Notes: a model not told the origin generated them from the letters alone. Positions 7,818 through 15,607 are shown, numbered from the stretch's first letter. The stretch is DNA of 38,677 nucleotides from Bacteroidales bacterium (GCA_017551765.1 JAFZKV010000108.1:1-38677); one strand, 5' to 3'. A program made the numbers and translations.

Positions 7818-9284
7818 ATGAAACGTATATTCTTCTCAGTCTTAGCCACTTTGGCGCTCATGACCCCCACGGCCAAGGCCGACAACGTCACATCAGAGCA
7901 GGCTCGTCAGGCTTCGGCCAACTACATGGCCTACTACACCGAGCGGCCCAGCCTTACAACCAGCGACTTGACGATGGTCGAGCAGCGCATGAACGACAAA
8001 CTTGGTGTGCCGTCGATGTATGTCTACAACGTCAACGGCGGTGGCTGGATTGCCCTGGCCGGCAGCACCACGATGGACCCCATTGTGGCCTACTCCGAGA
8101 CGGGTGCGTACCCCACTGACAACAAGCCTGAGGCGATGGAATGGTGGCTCGAGGGCTACAACGAGTTGATCTGCGGAGTGCAGAACGCTGACCTAAGTGA
8201 GGATTTTCCCGACAGCCGCCGCTGGACCGAGGCAATTACCAATAACTTCAAGGGCAGCAAAGGCATTGTCAATCTGATGGCGAATGTCAAATGGGGCCAG
8301 GGCAACAATGCCGGTACCACCTACAACATGTATTGCCCCACCATCAATGGTGTGCATTGCGTCACGGGTTGCGTGGCTACCGCCATTGCCCAGATTTGCT
8401 ACTACTATAAGTATCCCCGCTATTCTTTCGGCTATAAGGTCCTCGTTTGGAGTGGTGGCGCTCCTATTATTGTAAATTATGATGACTCTGCAGCTTTCGA
8501 CTACACCATTATGCCCAACCAGATTAAGGCCAGCACCTCACAAGAGGCTCGCAAGGAGGTATCGCGCCTGGGTAAAATGGTGGGTGTGTCTGTTAAAATG
8601 CAGTACAACACCAGCGCCGGTGGCGGCAGCGGTGCCTATACGCAGGATGTGCCCGACGCTATGGTTACCTATTTCCACTATAAGAATGGCATGTCGCTGA
8701 TCAACCGCGGCCAGGGTGTGTCGGAAACCAACTACATGAAATGGTTGCGCAATGAACTGAAGGCCAATCGTCCGGTCTATATGCACGGATCGAGTTTGAC
8801 CGGCGACGGCAACGACCGTGCCGGCCACGCATGGGTGTGCAGCGGTTACCAGACCGATAACGAGAACCTCTACTTCATGAATTGGGGCTGGGAAGGCGAC
8901 GGCAACTCGTGGTACAACTTGGGTGCCAACAACATGCCTATCTCTGGCCGTGGCTACAACTTTAATCAGGGTCAGGGCTACATCAGGAACTTCATTCCCC
9001 CGCAGGACTCCATTGACATCAACATCAGCTTGGCGGTGCCCGATGGCCCCGAGGCCGTGGTACTCGGTACAGCCTATCCCAATCCTGCCACCATGAGCGT
9101 CATGCTGCCCTACAGCACGCAGAGCGCTGCCGACCTGACGGTCTACAATATGATGGGCCAGCCCGTGTTGACCCACAGCGTGCAAGCCGGTACAGGCAAT
9201 GTGGAGCTGCGCGTCGACTCCATGCCTGCGGGTATCTACATCTACCGCATGGGCAACGCCTACGGCAAATTCATTGTCAGATAG
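7818..9284 (+). CDS. C10 family (streptopain/SpeB-like) cysteine protease with T9SS type A sorting domain
   Basis: This is a 488-residue secreted protease. I start at the ATG at 7818, which begins the signal peptide (MKRIFFSVLATLALM, ending near TAKA); an upstream in-frame TTG overlaps the promoter. A prodomain (about 22-150) precedes the catalytic domain. The active site is complete: Cys185 in TGCVATAIAQ, His337 in AGHAWVCSGY, and the NWGWEGDGN Trp motif at 355-363. The last 70 residues form a type A sorting domain (AYPNPA near 419, MMGQPV, and an ending with MPAGIYIYR and KFIVR). T9SS should therefore export it to the surface or outside, probably to degrade host or food proteins. Its 3' end overlaps the convergent kinase gene by 8 bp. 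Confidence 0.93.
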   Translation: MKRIFFSVLATLALMTPTAKADNVTSEQARQASANYMAYYTERPSLTTSDLTMVEQRMNDKLGVPSMYVYNVNGGGWIALAGSTTMDPIVAYSETGAYPTDNKPEAMEWWLEGYNELICGVQNADLSEDFPDSRRWTEAITNNFKGSKGIVNLMANVKWGQGNNAGTTYNMYCPTINGVHCVTGCVATAIAQICYYYKYPRYSFGYKVLVWSGGAPIIVNYDDSAAFDYTIMPNQIKASTSQEARKEVSRLGKMVGVSVKMQYNTSAGGGSGAYTQDVPDAMVTYFHYKNGMSLINRGQGVSETNYMKWLRNELKANRPVYMHGSSLTGDGNDRAGHAWVCSGYQTDNENLYFMNWGWEGDGNSWYNLGANNMPISGRGYNFNQGQGYIRNFIPPQDSIDINISLAVPDGPEAVVLGTAYPNPATMSVMLPYSTQSAADLTVYNMMGQPVLTHSVQAGTGNVELRVDSMPAGIYIYRMGNAYGKFIVR

Positions 9285-10506
9285 GCAGACTTACGGTAAA
9301 GGTGGTTCCTTTACCGACTTCACTTTCAAGACTTATACTACCGTGGTGCAGGCGAACAACCTGCGCCACGTAGTTTAGTCCTATGCCGAAACCTTTTACG
9401 TTGTGCACATTGCCCGTGGAGACGCGGTAGAACTTCTCAAACACATGCTTCTGGTCGGCCTTCGGGATGCCGATGCCGTGGTCCTGCACGCTGATGAGGA
9501 AATGGTGGTGATTGCGGGAGGTGCTGACGATGATGTGCGGTGCGCCGGTGGAGTATTTGATGCCGTTGTCCACCAGGTTGTAGATAAGGTTGGTGAGGTG
9601 CAGCTCGTCGGCGAAGAGGGTAGAGGGGGCTGCATCGAGGTGGGTCTCCATCTGTCCGCCGCGTCCCTCAAGTGTCAGGCGGAAACTCTTTGACACATGT
9701 TCCACCAGCTTGTTCACGTCCACCTCGGTGGGGTTGAGGTGGTAGTTGCTGTTGGACATCTTGGAACTCTGCAAGATGGTCTCTACCAGCAGGCGCATGC
9801 GGGCGTTCTCGTCGGCAATGATGCCCACGAAATTGGCCCTCGAGTCCACGTCTTGCGCCACGGTGTTGTCCTGCAGCATTTCACAGGCCAGCGAGATAGT
9901 GGAAAGCGGAGTCTTGATTTCGTGCGTCATGTTGCTGATAAACTCGTTCTTCATCTTGTCGAGGCGCCGTTGGTTGGCAACGGTGCGCACCGAGATGAGG
10001 AACAGTACGGCGATGACCACCACCAGAAACAGGCTCATGTACAGGTAGAGGATGCTGTCGACCTGCGGAAACGGTGAACGTGGGAAGGCCAAAATGACGA
10101 AGAATTGGTTGGAGGACACCACGCCGATGGGCTGGAAACTATAGCGGTAGGGCGACTCCTTGAGCAGCATCTCTTTGCGTGGGTCGGAGGTGTAGAGGAA
10201 CGAGCCCTGGCTGCCGTCATAGATGCCTACGACGGGGCGCAGGTCAATGCCGACAAGGATTAGTTCCTCGGTGACAAGCGAGTCGAGGTCCTGGTAGTGG
10301 AAGACGGCGGCTTCCTGATGCTCCGGCTGCAATTCCCCGCCGTTCAGTTGGCGTATGACCTCGTCCATAGCGGTCGATACACTGACGTTGAACATGTTGT
10401 CGCTGATGGAGAAGGTGCGGCGTGCCTGCACCAATTGTATCACCACCAAACTGACTGCCGCCATGGCGAAAATAGAGATGACGATGACGCTAAACCAACG
10501 TTTCAT
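9277..10506 (-). CDS. Membrane sensor histidine kinase (orphan, RprX-like architecture)
   Basis: The protein has 409 residues from the ATG at 10506. The first membrane helix is at about 7-26, a short periplasmic sensor domain at about 28-150, and the second helix at about 152-173. The HisKA domain has phosphoacceptor His195 in SNMTHEIKTPLS. The ATPase domain shows the N box (NLVDNGIKY, 310-318), G1 (DHGIGIP, 342-348) and G2 (GFGIGL, 372-377). All residues needed for activity are present. The architecture is like Bacteroides RprX, but no response regulator is adjacent, so the partner must be elsewhere. The gene is divergent from mtnN. I see no clear TAnnTTTG promoter for it in the 121-bp gap. 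Confidence 0.88.
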   Translation of the reverse strand: MKRWFSVIVISIFAMAAVSLVVIQLVQARRTFSISDNMFNVSVSTAMDEVIRQLNGGELQPEHQEAAVFHYQDLDSLVTEELILVGIDLRPVVGIYDGSQGSFLYTSDPRKEMLLKESPYRYSFQPIGVVSSNQFFVILAFPRSPFPQVDSILYLYMSLFLVVVIAVLFLISVRTVANQRRLDKMKNEFISNMTHEIKTPLSTISLACEMLQDNTVAQDVDSRANFVGIIADENARMRLLVETILQSSKMSNSNYHLNPTEVDVNKLVEHVSKSFRLTLEGRGGQMETHLDAAPSTLFADELHLTNLIYNLVDNGIKYSTGAPHIIVSTSRNHHHFLISVQDHGIGIPKADQKHVFEKFYRVSTGNVHNVKGFGIGLNYVAQVVRLHHGSISLESEVGKGTTFTVSLPI

Positions 10507-10593
10507 GGCTCTTCTTTGTTGTTGTAATTGTGTATTATAACGACTGTTAGAAAAAAATATTATATTTATGGCTCCAAATAGCAAAAAAAAGCG

Positions 10594-10601
10594 TACTTTT
10601 G
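10594..10601 (+). promoter_or_regulatory. -7 element of the mtnN-luxS operon
   Basis: TACTTTTG followed by GCAC lies 26 bp before the mtnN ATG. The -33 element is weak (TTATGG near 10566-10571 at about the right spacing). Confidence 0.55.
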
Positions 10602-10627
10602 CACAATAAAATGATAACGAATAGTAT

Positions 10628-11287
10628 ATGAAAATAGGAGTCATTATTGCTATGGATATTGAGTATCGCCAGATGCATGATGCCATCGGAGGCGATACAG
10701 GCCGTTTGGGCGACAACGAGATTGTGCTGTGGCAGTGCGGCATCGGCAAGGTCAATGCGGCGGTGGGCACCATGCGTCTTGTGCAGGAACACCATCCCGA
10801 CGCCATCATCAGTACCGGTCTGGCCGGCGGCATCGACCCGCTGATGCAGGTGATGGATGTGCTGGCGGCCACGCAGGCGGTGTATCACGATGTGGATTGC
10901 GGCGCGGGTCTCGGATGTCAACGGGGACAAGTGCAGGGCCTGCCGGTGCGTTTCGATGCCGACCCTCAGTTGCTTGACCATGCCTTGAAGGTGCAGACAA
11001 ACTCCACTCTCCGCACCGGCCTCATCTGCACCGGCGACCAATTCATCACCGACCGCGAACGGCAGAACGACATCAAGCGCCACTTCCCCGACGGGCTGGC
11101 TTGCGACATGGAGAGCGCCGCCATTGCGCAGACATGCTACCTGCTCAAGATACCTTTCCTCAGCCTTCGTGTCATCAGCGACACCCCTGGCCGCACCGAC
11201 AACCATCAGCAGCAGTGGGACGACTTCCTCGCCTCGATGTGCGACCGCTCGTTCCATTTTGTCAAGAAATTTCTCGAAACTCTTTAA
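10628..11287 (+). CDS. mtnN: 5'-methylthioadenosine/S-adenosylhomocysteine nucleosidase
   Basis: This cytosolic enzyme of 219 residues hydrolyses S-adenosylhomocysteine to adenine and S-ribosylhomocysteine, and methylthioadenosine likewise. Family features are all visible: the start KIGVIIAMDIE with acid Glu12, the STGLAGG phosphorylase-fold loop (62-68), DMES with Glu162 that contacts the ribose, and SDTPG with general acid Asp185. The length is a little under the usual 230. The next gene, luxS, 28 bp downstream, uses its product S-ribosylhomocysteine, so the pair forms the complete two-step route to homocysteine and DPD. The short spacer carries three 7-bp repeats. Confidence 0.94.
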   Translation: MKIGVIIAMDIEYRQMHDAIGGDTGRLGDNEIVLWQCGIGKVNAAVGTMRLVQEHHPDAIISTGLAGGIDPLMQVMDVLAATQAVYHDVDCGAGLGCQRGQVQGLPVRFDADPQLLDHALKVQTNSTLRTGLICTGDQFITDRERQNDIKRHFPDGLACDMESAAIAQTCYLLKIPFLSLRVISDTPGRTDNHQQQWDDFLASMCDRSFHFVKKFLETL

Positions 11288-11288
11288 G

Positions 11289-11309
11289 CCTTAAACCATA
11301 AACCTTAAA
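11289..11309. repeat. Three 7-bp repeats between mtnN and luxS
   Basis: CCTTAAA, CCATAAA and CCTTAAA follow one another at 11289-11309, directly after the mtnN stop codon and before the luxS start. They form almost the whole spacer of the two-gene operon. They have the same period as the arrays at 3373, 16228 and 35093 but a different sequence. Confidence 0.65.
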
Positions 11310-11315
11310 CTTTGT

Positions 11316-11810
11316 ATGGAAGTAATTCAAAGTTTCACTGTTGACCATACACGCCTGAAGCCAGGCATCTATGTCTCTCGCATCGACAAGGGGTTTACTA
11401 CCTTCGACCTGCGCATCACCGAGCCCAACCGCGAGCCTGCTGTGGCCCCCTCGGCCATGCACAGCATGGAGCACCTGATGGCCACCTGGTTTCGCAATTC
11501 GGAGGCCAAAGAAGATGTTGTCTATGTGGGGCCTATGGGCTGCCTGACGGGAATGTACGTCATCATGACCGGCACCTACACGGTGCAGGATATGCGTCGG
11601 CTCACCATAGAGTGTCTGGAGTGGATACTCACCCAAACAGAGGTCCCCGCCACCACCCCCGCCACTTGTGGCAACTGTCTGCTGCACGACCTGCCGATGT
11701 GCCATTGGGAATGTCGTCGCTACCTCGACCGTTTGCGCAACGACTTCCACAGCGAATACACCAAACTGCAGGTAACCCTTGACGACGGCAAGGTCTTCGC
11801 CGACGCTTGA
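11316..11810 (+). CDS. luxS: S-ribosylhomocysteine lyase (AI-2 synthase)
   Basis: The protein has 164 residues, the normal length for LuxS. It cleaves S-ribosylhomocysteine to homocysteine and DPD, the precursor of the AI-2 signal. The metal site is complete: His49 and His53 of HSMEHL, and Cys118 of TCGN. Catalytic Glu52 and Cys76 (GPMGC) are present. Four further cysteines (100, 121, 129, 133) cluster around the conserved CGN...HDLP...WE region; most LuxS proteins I know have other residues there. It is the second gene of the mtnN-luxS operon and is followed by a strong terminator. Confidence 0.95.
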   Translation: MEVIQSFTVDHTRLKPGIYVSRIDKGFTTFDLRITEPNREPAVAPSAMHSMEHLMATWFRNSEAKEDVVYVGPMGCLTGMYVIMTGTYTVQDMRRLTIECLEWILTQTEVPATTPATCGNCLLHDLPMCHWECRRYLDRLRNDFHSEYTKLQVTLDDGKVFADA

Positions 11811-11826
11811 AGAACCAGATACAAAG

Positions 11827-11859
11827 AGAGTGCGGCACCCCGACGGGGTGCCGCACTCT
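11827..11859. terminator. Bidirectional terminator between luxS and the convergent barrel gene
   Basis: Bases 11827-11841 are exactly complementary to 11845-11859, a 15-bp GC-rich stem with a 3-nt loop. CTCTTTGT follows on both strands, giving a short T run each way. It lies 16 bp after luxS and 20 bp from the end of the minus-strand gene at 11880, so it can serve both. Confidence 0.85.
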
Positions 11860-11879
11860 TTGTATACCATATAGATGGT

Positions 11880-12689
11880 TTAGAAGAAGATGTAGTTGAA
11901 GCCAACGGTGAAGAGCGAGCTGTTGCCGGCAGAGAAGAGGATGTTGGTGGAGTTGACAACCCACTCATAGGTATTGGCGGGGGCGTTGAGGGTGTTGTCG
12001 ATGAGGTTGCGGTCCTGGTAGTAATCCTCGCTCTTGTACTCGAAACCAAGGCGGAGCACGTTGACATAGAGGTCGACGGAGAGGTTGTCGCTCATTCTGT
12101 AGTGGATGCCGGGGATGACGTTGAAGGTGATGTCGGTGAAGGTGTAATCCTCGCCAGCCACGTCCTCGTCAACGGCCGGATGGTTGGTGTAAGCAGTATG
12201 GTATTTGTGAATCGTGGGAGAGAGGCCGAAGGCCAGGCCCACCTGAGCTTCGGCAAAGAGGGTGAGCTTGCCCAGCTCGGTCAGGTTGTAACGGAAGTAG
12301 GGGGTGGCGCAGACAGTCAGCTGTGAGGTGCTTTTCCAACCCTCGAAGTTCTCGACGGTCTGATATTCATACTTGTAATCGCTGTAGTCCTTCGTCTTGT
12401 CCCACACGATGCCGAAGGCGAGGCCAACCTGCATCTTCTCACCTATCATATAGCCGATTTTGGGCATGACGCTGAGGGTCATGGTCTCTTTCAGGTTGTC
12501 ATAAGACAGGGGTTCGGGGTTGGCGATGGCGTTCGGCATGGTCCAAGTGGATGTATTTTCGCCTTGTATGCGCGTGAAGTCGGTGGAGCCGTTGAACATG
12601 CCAAAGCCGAGGTTGGCGCCGATGAGAAACTGCGCGTTGCCCGCCAATGCAAAAGCAGCCAGAGCGATGGTCAAGAATGCTTTCTTCAT
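11880..12689 (-). CDS. Outer-membrane beta-barrel protein (small porin-like)
   Basis: The protein has 269 residues with a clear signal peptide (about 1-19, ending AGNAQ). The rest alternates hydrophobic and polar residues in short strands with many Gly, Tyr and Asn, and ends in aromatic residues (NYIFF) as outer-membrane barrels do. It fits the broad 'outer membrane beta-barrel/porin family' group of Bacteroidota; no ligand can be inferred. It has its own promoter (12737-12767) and is monocistronic. A protein of similar size and style is encoded at 24347-25126 (NAQLVVGL start, phrases such as GYMI and KPKL-like turns), so they may be distant paralogues. Confidence 0.8.
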   Translation of the reverse strand: MKKAFLTIALAAFALAGNAQFLIGANLGFGMFNGSTDFTRIQGENTSTWTMPNAIANPEPLSYDNLKETMTLSVMPKIGYMIGEKMQVGLAFGIVWDKTKDYSDYKYEYQTVENFEGWKSTSQLTVCATPYFRYNLTELGKLTLFAEAQVGLAFGLSPTIHKYHTAYTNHPAVDEDVAGEDYTFTDITFNVIPGIHYRMSDNLSVDLYVNVLRLGFEYKSEDYYQDRNLIDNTLNAPANTYEWVVNSTNILFSAGNSSLFTVGFNYIFF

Positions 12690-12736
12690 ATTGTTGCTGT
12701 ATTAATAGGGTTTATAATCACATTTGTTCGACGGTG

Positions 12737-12767
12737 CAAAGATACGCACTTTTTACGATATGGCAAA
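12737..12767 (-). promoter_or_regulatory. Promoter of the barrel gene at 11880-12689
   Basis: Read on the minus strand, TTTG (12767-12764), a 19-bp spacer and TATCTTTG (12744-12737) form a typical Bacteroidota promoter. It lies 47 bp before the ATG at 12689 and 43 bp after the end of hydG. Confidence 0.78.
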
Positions 12768-12810
12768 AAGTTTTTTGCGTATGCCCGCACGGACGCCGCT
12801 GTTTGGCCGT

Positions 12811-14241
12811 TTAGAAATAGAGGTCGCGCTCGCCTTCGCCAATCTTGCAGAGGTTGCCCTCGACGCGCTTTTTCAGCTCTTCCTTGGAGAATGTCTGGGT
12901 CAGCTCCTTGAGCAGGCGCAGGCCTTTCTCCTTGGTGGCGGGGCTGGCATAGTCCTCGAGGTACTCGCGGAAGGTGAACATGGCGTTGGGCTTGCAGTAC
13001 TCCTTGATGAGGCCGGGCTTGGCCAGGTCCATGAAGTCGGCGCCCACGCGGCCCTTGCGGTAGCAGCCGGTGCAGAACGAGGGAATGTAGCCGCCGTCGA
13101 TCATCATGCTGATGACCTCGTCCAGCGAACGGTGGTCGCCCAGGGTGAACTGTGCGCCTGTGGTGCCGGTCTTCTCGTAGGGCTTGGCCTCGCTGCTGTT
13201 GTTGTCCTCGTCATAGCCGCCCGGATTTGTCTCGCTGGCGGCGCTGATTTGGCTCACGCCGTACTTGACCAGCTGGTCGCGCATCTCGGGCCGCTCGCGG
13301 GTGCTGATGATGATACCCGTGTAGGGCATGGCGATGCGGATAATGGCGATAATCTTCATGAAGTCCTTGTCGCTCACGGGGTGCGGAATATTCTCCGGCA
13401 GGCTGAAGGGGGTGCCTTCGGCGGGCTCGATGCGGGGGAAGCTGACGGTGTGGGGGCCGCAGCCGAAGTCCTCCTCCAGGTGGCGGGCATGCTCCATGAT
13501 GGCGAGGATTTCGAAGCGGTAGTCGACCAGGCCGAACAGTACGCCGAGACCCACGTCGTTGATGCCGCCTTCCATGGCGCGGTCCATGCAGGTGAGGCGG
13601 TAGAGGTAGTCGCCCTTGGGGGTGTTGGCGGGGTGGAACTTCTTGTACTCCACCTCGTCGTAGGTCTCCTGGAAGCAGACGTAGGTGCCAATCTTCTCGG
13701 CTTTCAGCTTGGCGAAGTCCTCGACGCTCATGGGGGCCAGCTCGACGTTGATGCGGCGGATGGTGCTGCCTTTCTCGTCCTTGGCGGCGTAGCAGCGGCG
13801 GATGGCCTCGACCATGTAGTTGGCGTCGTTGCGGGGGCTTTCGCCGCAGATGAGCAGGGCGCGCTTGTGGCCCATGCGCAGCAAGTGCAGCGTCTCGGTC
13901 TCGATTTCGTCGAGGGTCAGCACTTTGCGCTTCAGCGCCTTGTTGTCGCGGCGGAAACCGCAGTAGACGCAGTTGTTCACGCAGGCGTTGCCGGTATAGA
14001 TGGGTGCGAAGAGCACCAGGCGGCGGCCGTAGATTTCCTCCTTGCAGTACTCGGCGGTGTCGAGTATCTTCTTGATGCCGGCCTCGTCCTCGACGCTGAG
14101 CAGTTTGGCCACATCCTCCAGGTTGAGGCCTTTCAGCTTGCGGGCCTTGTTGAGGATGTCGTTCAGTTGGCTCTCCGTGGGAGCGTTGTTCTGCAACATG
14201 CCGTAGAGCTTGTCGCGGTCTATGAAATTCTGGTGTTTCAT
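12811..14241 (-). CDS. hydG: [FeFe]-hydrogenase maturase HydG (tyrosine lyase, radical SAM)
   Basis: The 476-residue protein matches HydG over its whole length. The radical-SAM cluster motif is CVNNCVYC (Cys87, Cys91, Cys94). HydG's second, C-terminal Fe-S site is also present: CTGC at 390-393 and Cys416, giving CX2CX22C. This enzyme splits tyrosine with S-adenosylmethionine and builds the Fe(CO)(CN) units of the hydrogenase H-cluster. The C-terminus (ERDLYF) is as expected. It lies 12 bp downstream of a TM1266-type regulator gene. The other maturases, hydE and hydF, and the hydrogenase itself are not in this window, so they must be elsewhere if the system is complete. Confidence 0.96.
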   Translation of the reverse strand: MKHQNFIDRDKLYGMLQNNAPTESQLNDILNKARKLKGLNLEDVAKLLSVEDEAGIKKILDTAEYCKEEIYGRRLVLFAPIYTGNACVNNCVYCGFRRDNKALKRKVLTLDEIETETLHLLRMGHKRALLICGESPRNDANYMVEAIRRCYAAKDEKGSTIRRINVELAPMSVEDFAKLKAEKIGTYVCFQETYDEVEYKKFHPANTPKGDYLYRLTCMDRAMEGGINDVGLGVLFGLVDYRFEILAIMEHARHLEEDFGCGPHTVSFPRIEPAEGTPFSLPENIPHPVSDKDFMKIIAIIRIAMPYTGIIISTRERPEMRDQLVKYGVSQISAASETNPGGYDEDNNSSEAKPYEKTGTTGAQFTLGDHRSLDEVISMMIDGGYIPSFCTGCYRKGRVGADFMDLAKPGLIKEYCKPNAMFTFREYLEDYASPATKEKGLRLLKELTQTFSKEELKKRVEGNLCKIGEGERDLYF

Positions 14242-14253
14242 TGTTATTATGTT

Positions 14254-14508
14254 TTAGGATTGATTATTCTTGGTGACGACGGCCTTGCACTCGACGCCTG
14301 GCAGGCGTCCGAGGCTGCCGGTGAGGGCGTTGATTTGGTTCACCGACCCCTCGACAATCAGCGAGATGACGGCCACGCTGCGGTCGTGGAACGGAAGTCC
14401 CTGGCGGCAGAGGATAATATCGGCGTGTTCAGAGAGAATCTGATTGATGTTTGCAGACAGCAAACGCTCCTTGATGAGTATGGTTATTGTTCCTATTCGC
14501 TTCTCCAT
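14254..14508 (-). CDS. TM1266 family iron-only hydrogenase system putative regulator
   Basis: This is a small protein of 84 residues with a ferredoxin-like, ACT/NikR-C-type beta-alpha pattern (IGTITILIKE, then a helix with LSEHADIILCRQGLP, then RSVAVISLIVEGS and a helix ending in GRLPGVECKAVV). This matches the TM1266 family, found next to [FeFe]-hydrogenase maturation genes and annotated as a putative regulator. It has no DNA-binding domain that I can see. It is translated just ahead of hydG (12-bp gap), and the likely promoter is at 14550-14557. Confidence 0.85.
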   Translation of the reverse strand: MEKRIGTITILIKERLLSANINQILSEHADIILCRQGLPFHDRSVAVISLIVEGSVNQINALTGSLGRLPGVECKAVVTKNNQS

Positions 14509-14549
14509 CAGGTGTTAGGCTTTTGGATTAGACAATCGGTTATCGGGTG

Positions 14550-14557
14550 CAAAGATA
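14550..14557 (-). promoter_or_regulatory. -7 element of the TM1266-hydG operon
   Basis: TATCTTTG on the minus strand, followed by GCACC, lies 41 bp before the ATG at 14508. No good TTTG is seen at 19-21 bp, so only the -7 half is supported. Confidence 0.55.
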
Positions 14558-14704
14558 CATAAATTTCCCGAATAAAACACAGCAGTATGAAAATTTAACA
14601 TTTCATCAACCTCTTACGGACGCGGCACGCCGCGCCCCTGCTTCCCCATACGGTCTCTGTTCTGTCGTTTGAACGACCTACGTACTACCTCCACGGTAGT
14701 CGAT

Positions 14705-14748
14705 GGGAAGTCCTTGGGAAGTCCTTGGGAAGTCGATGGGAAGTCGAT
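14705..14748. repeat. Four tandem 11-bp repeats
   Basis: Four units lie end to end: GGGAAGTCCTT twice, then GGGAAGTCGAT twice. A degenerate fifth (GGTAGTCGAT) precedes them. They are in the 221-bp stretch between the hydG operon promoter (14558) and the tRNA-Phe terminator (14779). The rest of that stretch holds small inverted repeats (for example GTCGTT/AACGAC near 14665-14678) and no gene. Confidence 0.8.
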
Positions 14749-14778
14749 GATGAGGGGTCAGGGCGGGTGGAATGGGTG

Positions 14779-14812
14779 AAAAAAAGAAGAGACCCCTTGA
14801 GAGGGTCTCTTC
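14779..14812 (-). terminator. Rho-independent terminator of tRNA-Phe
   Basis: The arms 14803-14812 and 14786-14795 form a 10-bp stem with a 7-nt loop. On the minus strand the hairpin is followed by seven T residues (14785-14779). Confidence 0.88.
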
Positions 14813-14819
14813 CTGATGG

Positions 14820-14892
14820 TGGCATCGACTGGATTTGAACCAGTGACGCAAGGATTTTCAGTCCTTCGCTCTACCAACTGAGCTACGACGCC
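14820..14892 (-). tRNA. tRNA-Phe (GAA anticodon)
   Basis: On the minus strand the acceptor stem GGCGTCG pairs with CGATGCC (one G-T pair). The D arm has AGCTCAGTTGGTAGAGC. The anticodon arm AAGGA-CTGAAAA-TCCTT gives anticodon GAA, and the T arm has the GTTCAAATC pattern. The discriminator is A at 14820, and CCA is encoded just after it (14819-14817). Promoter and terminator are both clear. Confidence 0.95.
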
Positions 14893-14911
14893 ATTCCGCT
14901 AAATGCGGGTG

Positions 14912-14943
14912 CAAAATTACTAACTTTTCCGGAACTGACCAAA
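14912..14943 (-). promoter_or_regulatory. Bacteroidota-type promoter of tRNA-Phe
   Basis: On the minus strand TTTG (14943-14940), a 20-bp spacer and TAATTTTG (14919-14912) precede the tRNA by 19 bp. The spacer, the GCACCCGC after the -7 element and the A-tract before the -33 element match those of tRNA-Gln almost base for base. The promoter starts 8 bp after the lspA stop codon. Confidence 0.87.
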
Positions 14944-14950
14944 CTTTTTT

Positions 14951-15607
14951 TTACTTTTCTTCTCCGATTTCTTCTTTTTCTTTTGATTTTGAGTATTTTG
15001 GAGCGATAAAAAGTTGGTCGATGATGAGCCAGACGACGCCGATGGTGATGGCGGAATCGGCTATATTGAAGATGGCGTTGAAGAATTCGAAGTGGTTGCC
15101 GCCCACGATAGGTAGCCACATTGGCCAATCGAACTCAAACAGAGGGAAATAGAACATGTCGACCACGCGGCCCTGCAGGAAGGGGGCATAGCCGCCTTCG
15201 GGCGGGAAGAGGGTGGCTACGGAGTAGTAGCTCTCGTTGAATACCAGGCCGTAGAAGCAGCTGTCGATGACGTTGCCCACGGCGCCGGTGAAGATGAGGG
15301 TCAGGCTGATGATGAGCGAGGTGCGGGTCTGCTTGCGTATCAGCCTGACGATGAGCCAGGCGATGGCCGCCGAGGCCACAATGCGCAGCAGGGTGAGCAG
15401 AATCTTGCCGGCCTCGCCGCCGATGCTCATGCCGAAGGCAAAGCCCTCGTTCTCGATGAAATGCAGGCGGCACCAGGTGCCGATGAGGGGTATCTCCTCG
15501 CCGATTTGCATGTGGGTCTTGACGAGGATTTTCACCACCTGGTCCACCACCAGGAGGGCGGCCACCAGGAGGGCGTAGAGGCGTATGCGTTTCTTAGTTT
15601 CTATCAT
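14951..15607 (-). CDS. lspA: Lipoprotein signal peptidase (signal peptidase II)
   Basis: The protein has 218 residues from the ATG at 15607; a GTG two codons upstream is also possible. It removes the signal peptide from lipidated prolipoproteins in the inner membrane. Four hydrophobic helices are visible (about 10-28, 68-90, 97-117, 180-201). The catalytic pair is Asp115 in GNVID and Asp184 in FNIADSAI, both in the conserved motifs, with IENEGFAFG upstream. A loop of about 30 residues between the two motifs is longer than in Proteobacteria but common in Bacteroidota. It is the last gene of a long minus-strand operon; its start overlaps the end of the DUF3109 gene by 14 bp. Confidence 0.95.
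   Translation of the reverse strand: MIETKKRIRLYALLVAALLVVDQVVKILVKTHMQIGEEIPLIGTWCRLHFIENEGFAFGMSIGGEAGKILLTLLRIVASAAIAWLIVRLIRKQTRTSLIISLTLIFTGAVGNVIDSCFYGLVFNESYYSVATLFPPEGGYAPFLQGRVVDMFYFPLFEFDWPMWLPIVGGNHFEFFNAIFNIADSAITIGVVWLIIDQLFIAPKYSKSKEKEEIGEEK

Noticed and set aside
12763-12778. GCAAAAA / TTTTTGC inverted repeat after hydG as its terminator
   Set aside because: The loop would be only 2 nt and the stem is almost all A-T. It overlaps the -33 element of the next promoter, which explains the sequence better.
12724-14562. A 612-codon open frame antisense to hydG and the TM1266-type gene
   Set aside because: HydG is certain on the other strand. The antisense frame also crosses two promoters and has low-complexity composition.
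14705-14748. Possible CRISPR array
   Set aside because: The units are 11 bp with no spacers. The arrays at 25293 and 36271 are likewise too short in period, and there are no cas genes.
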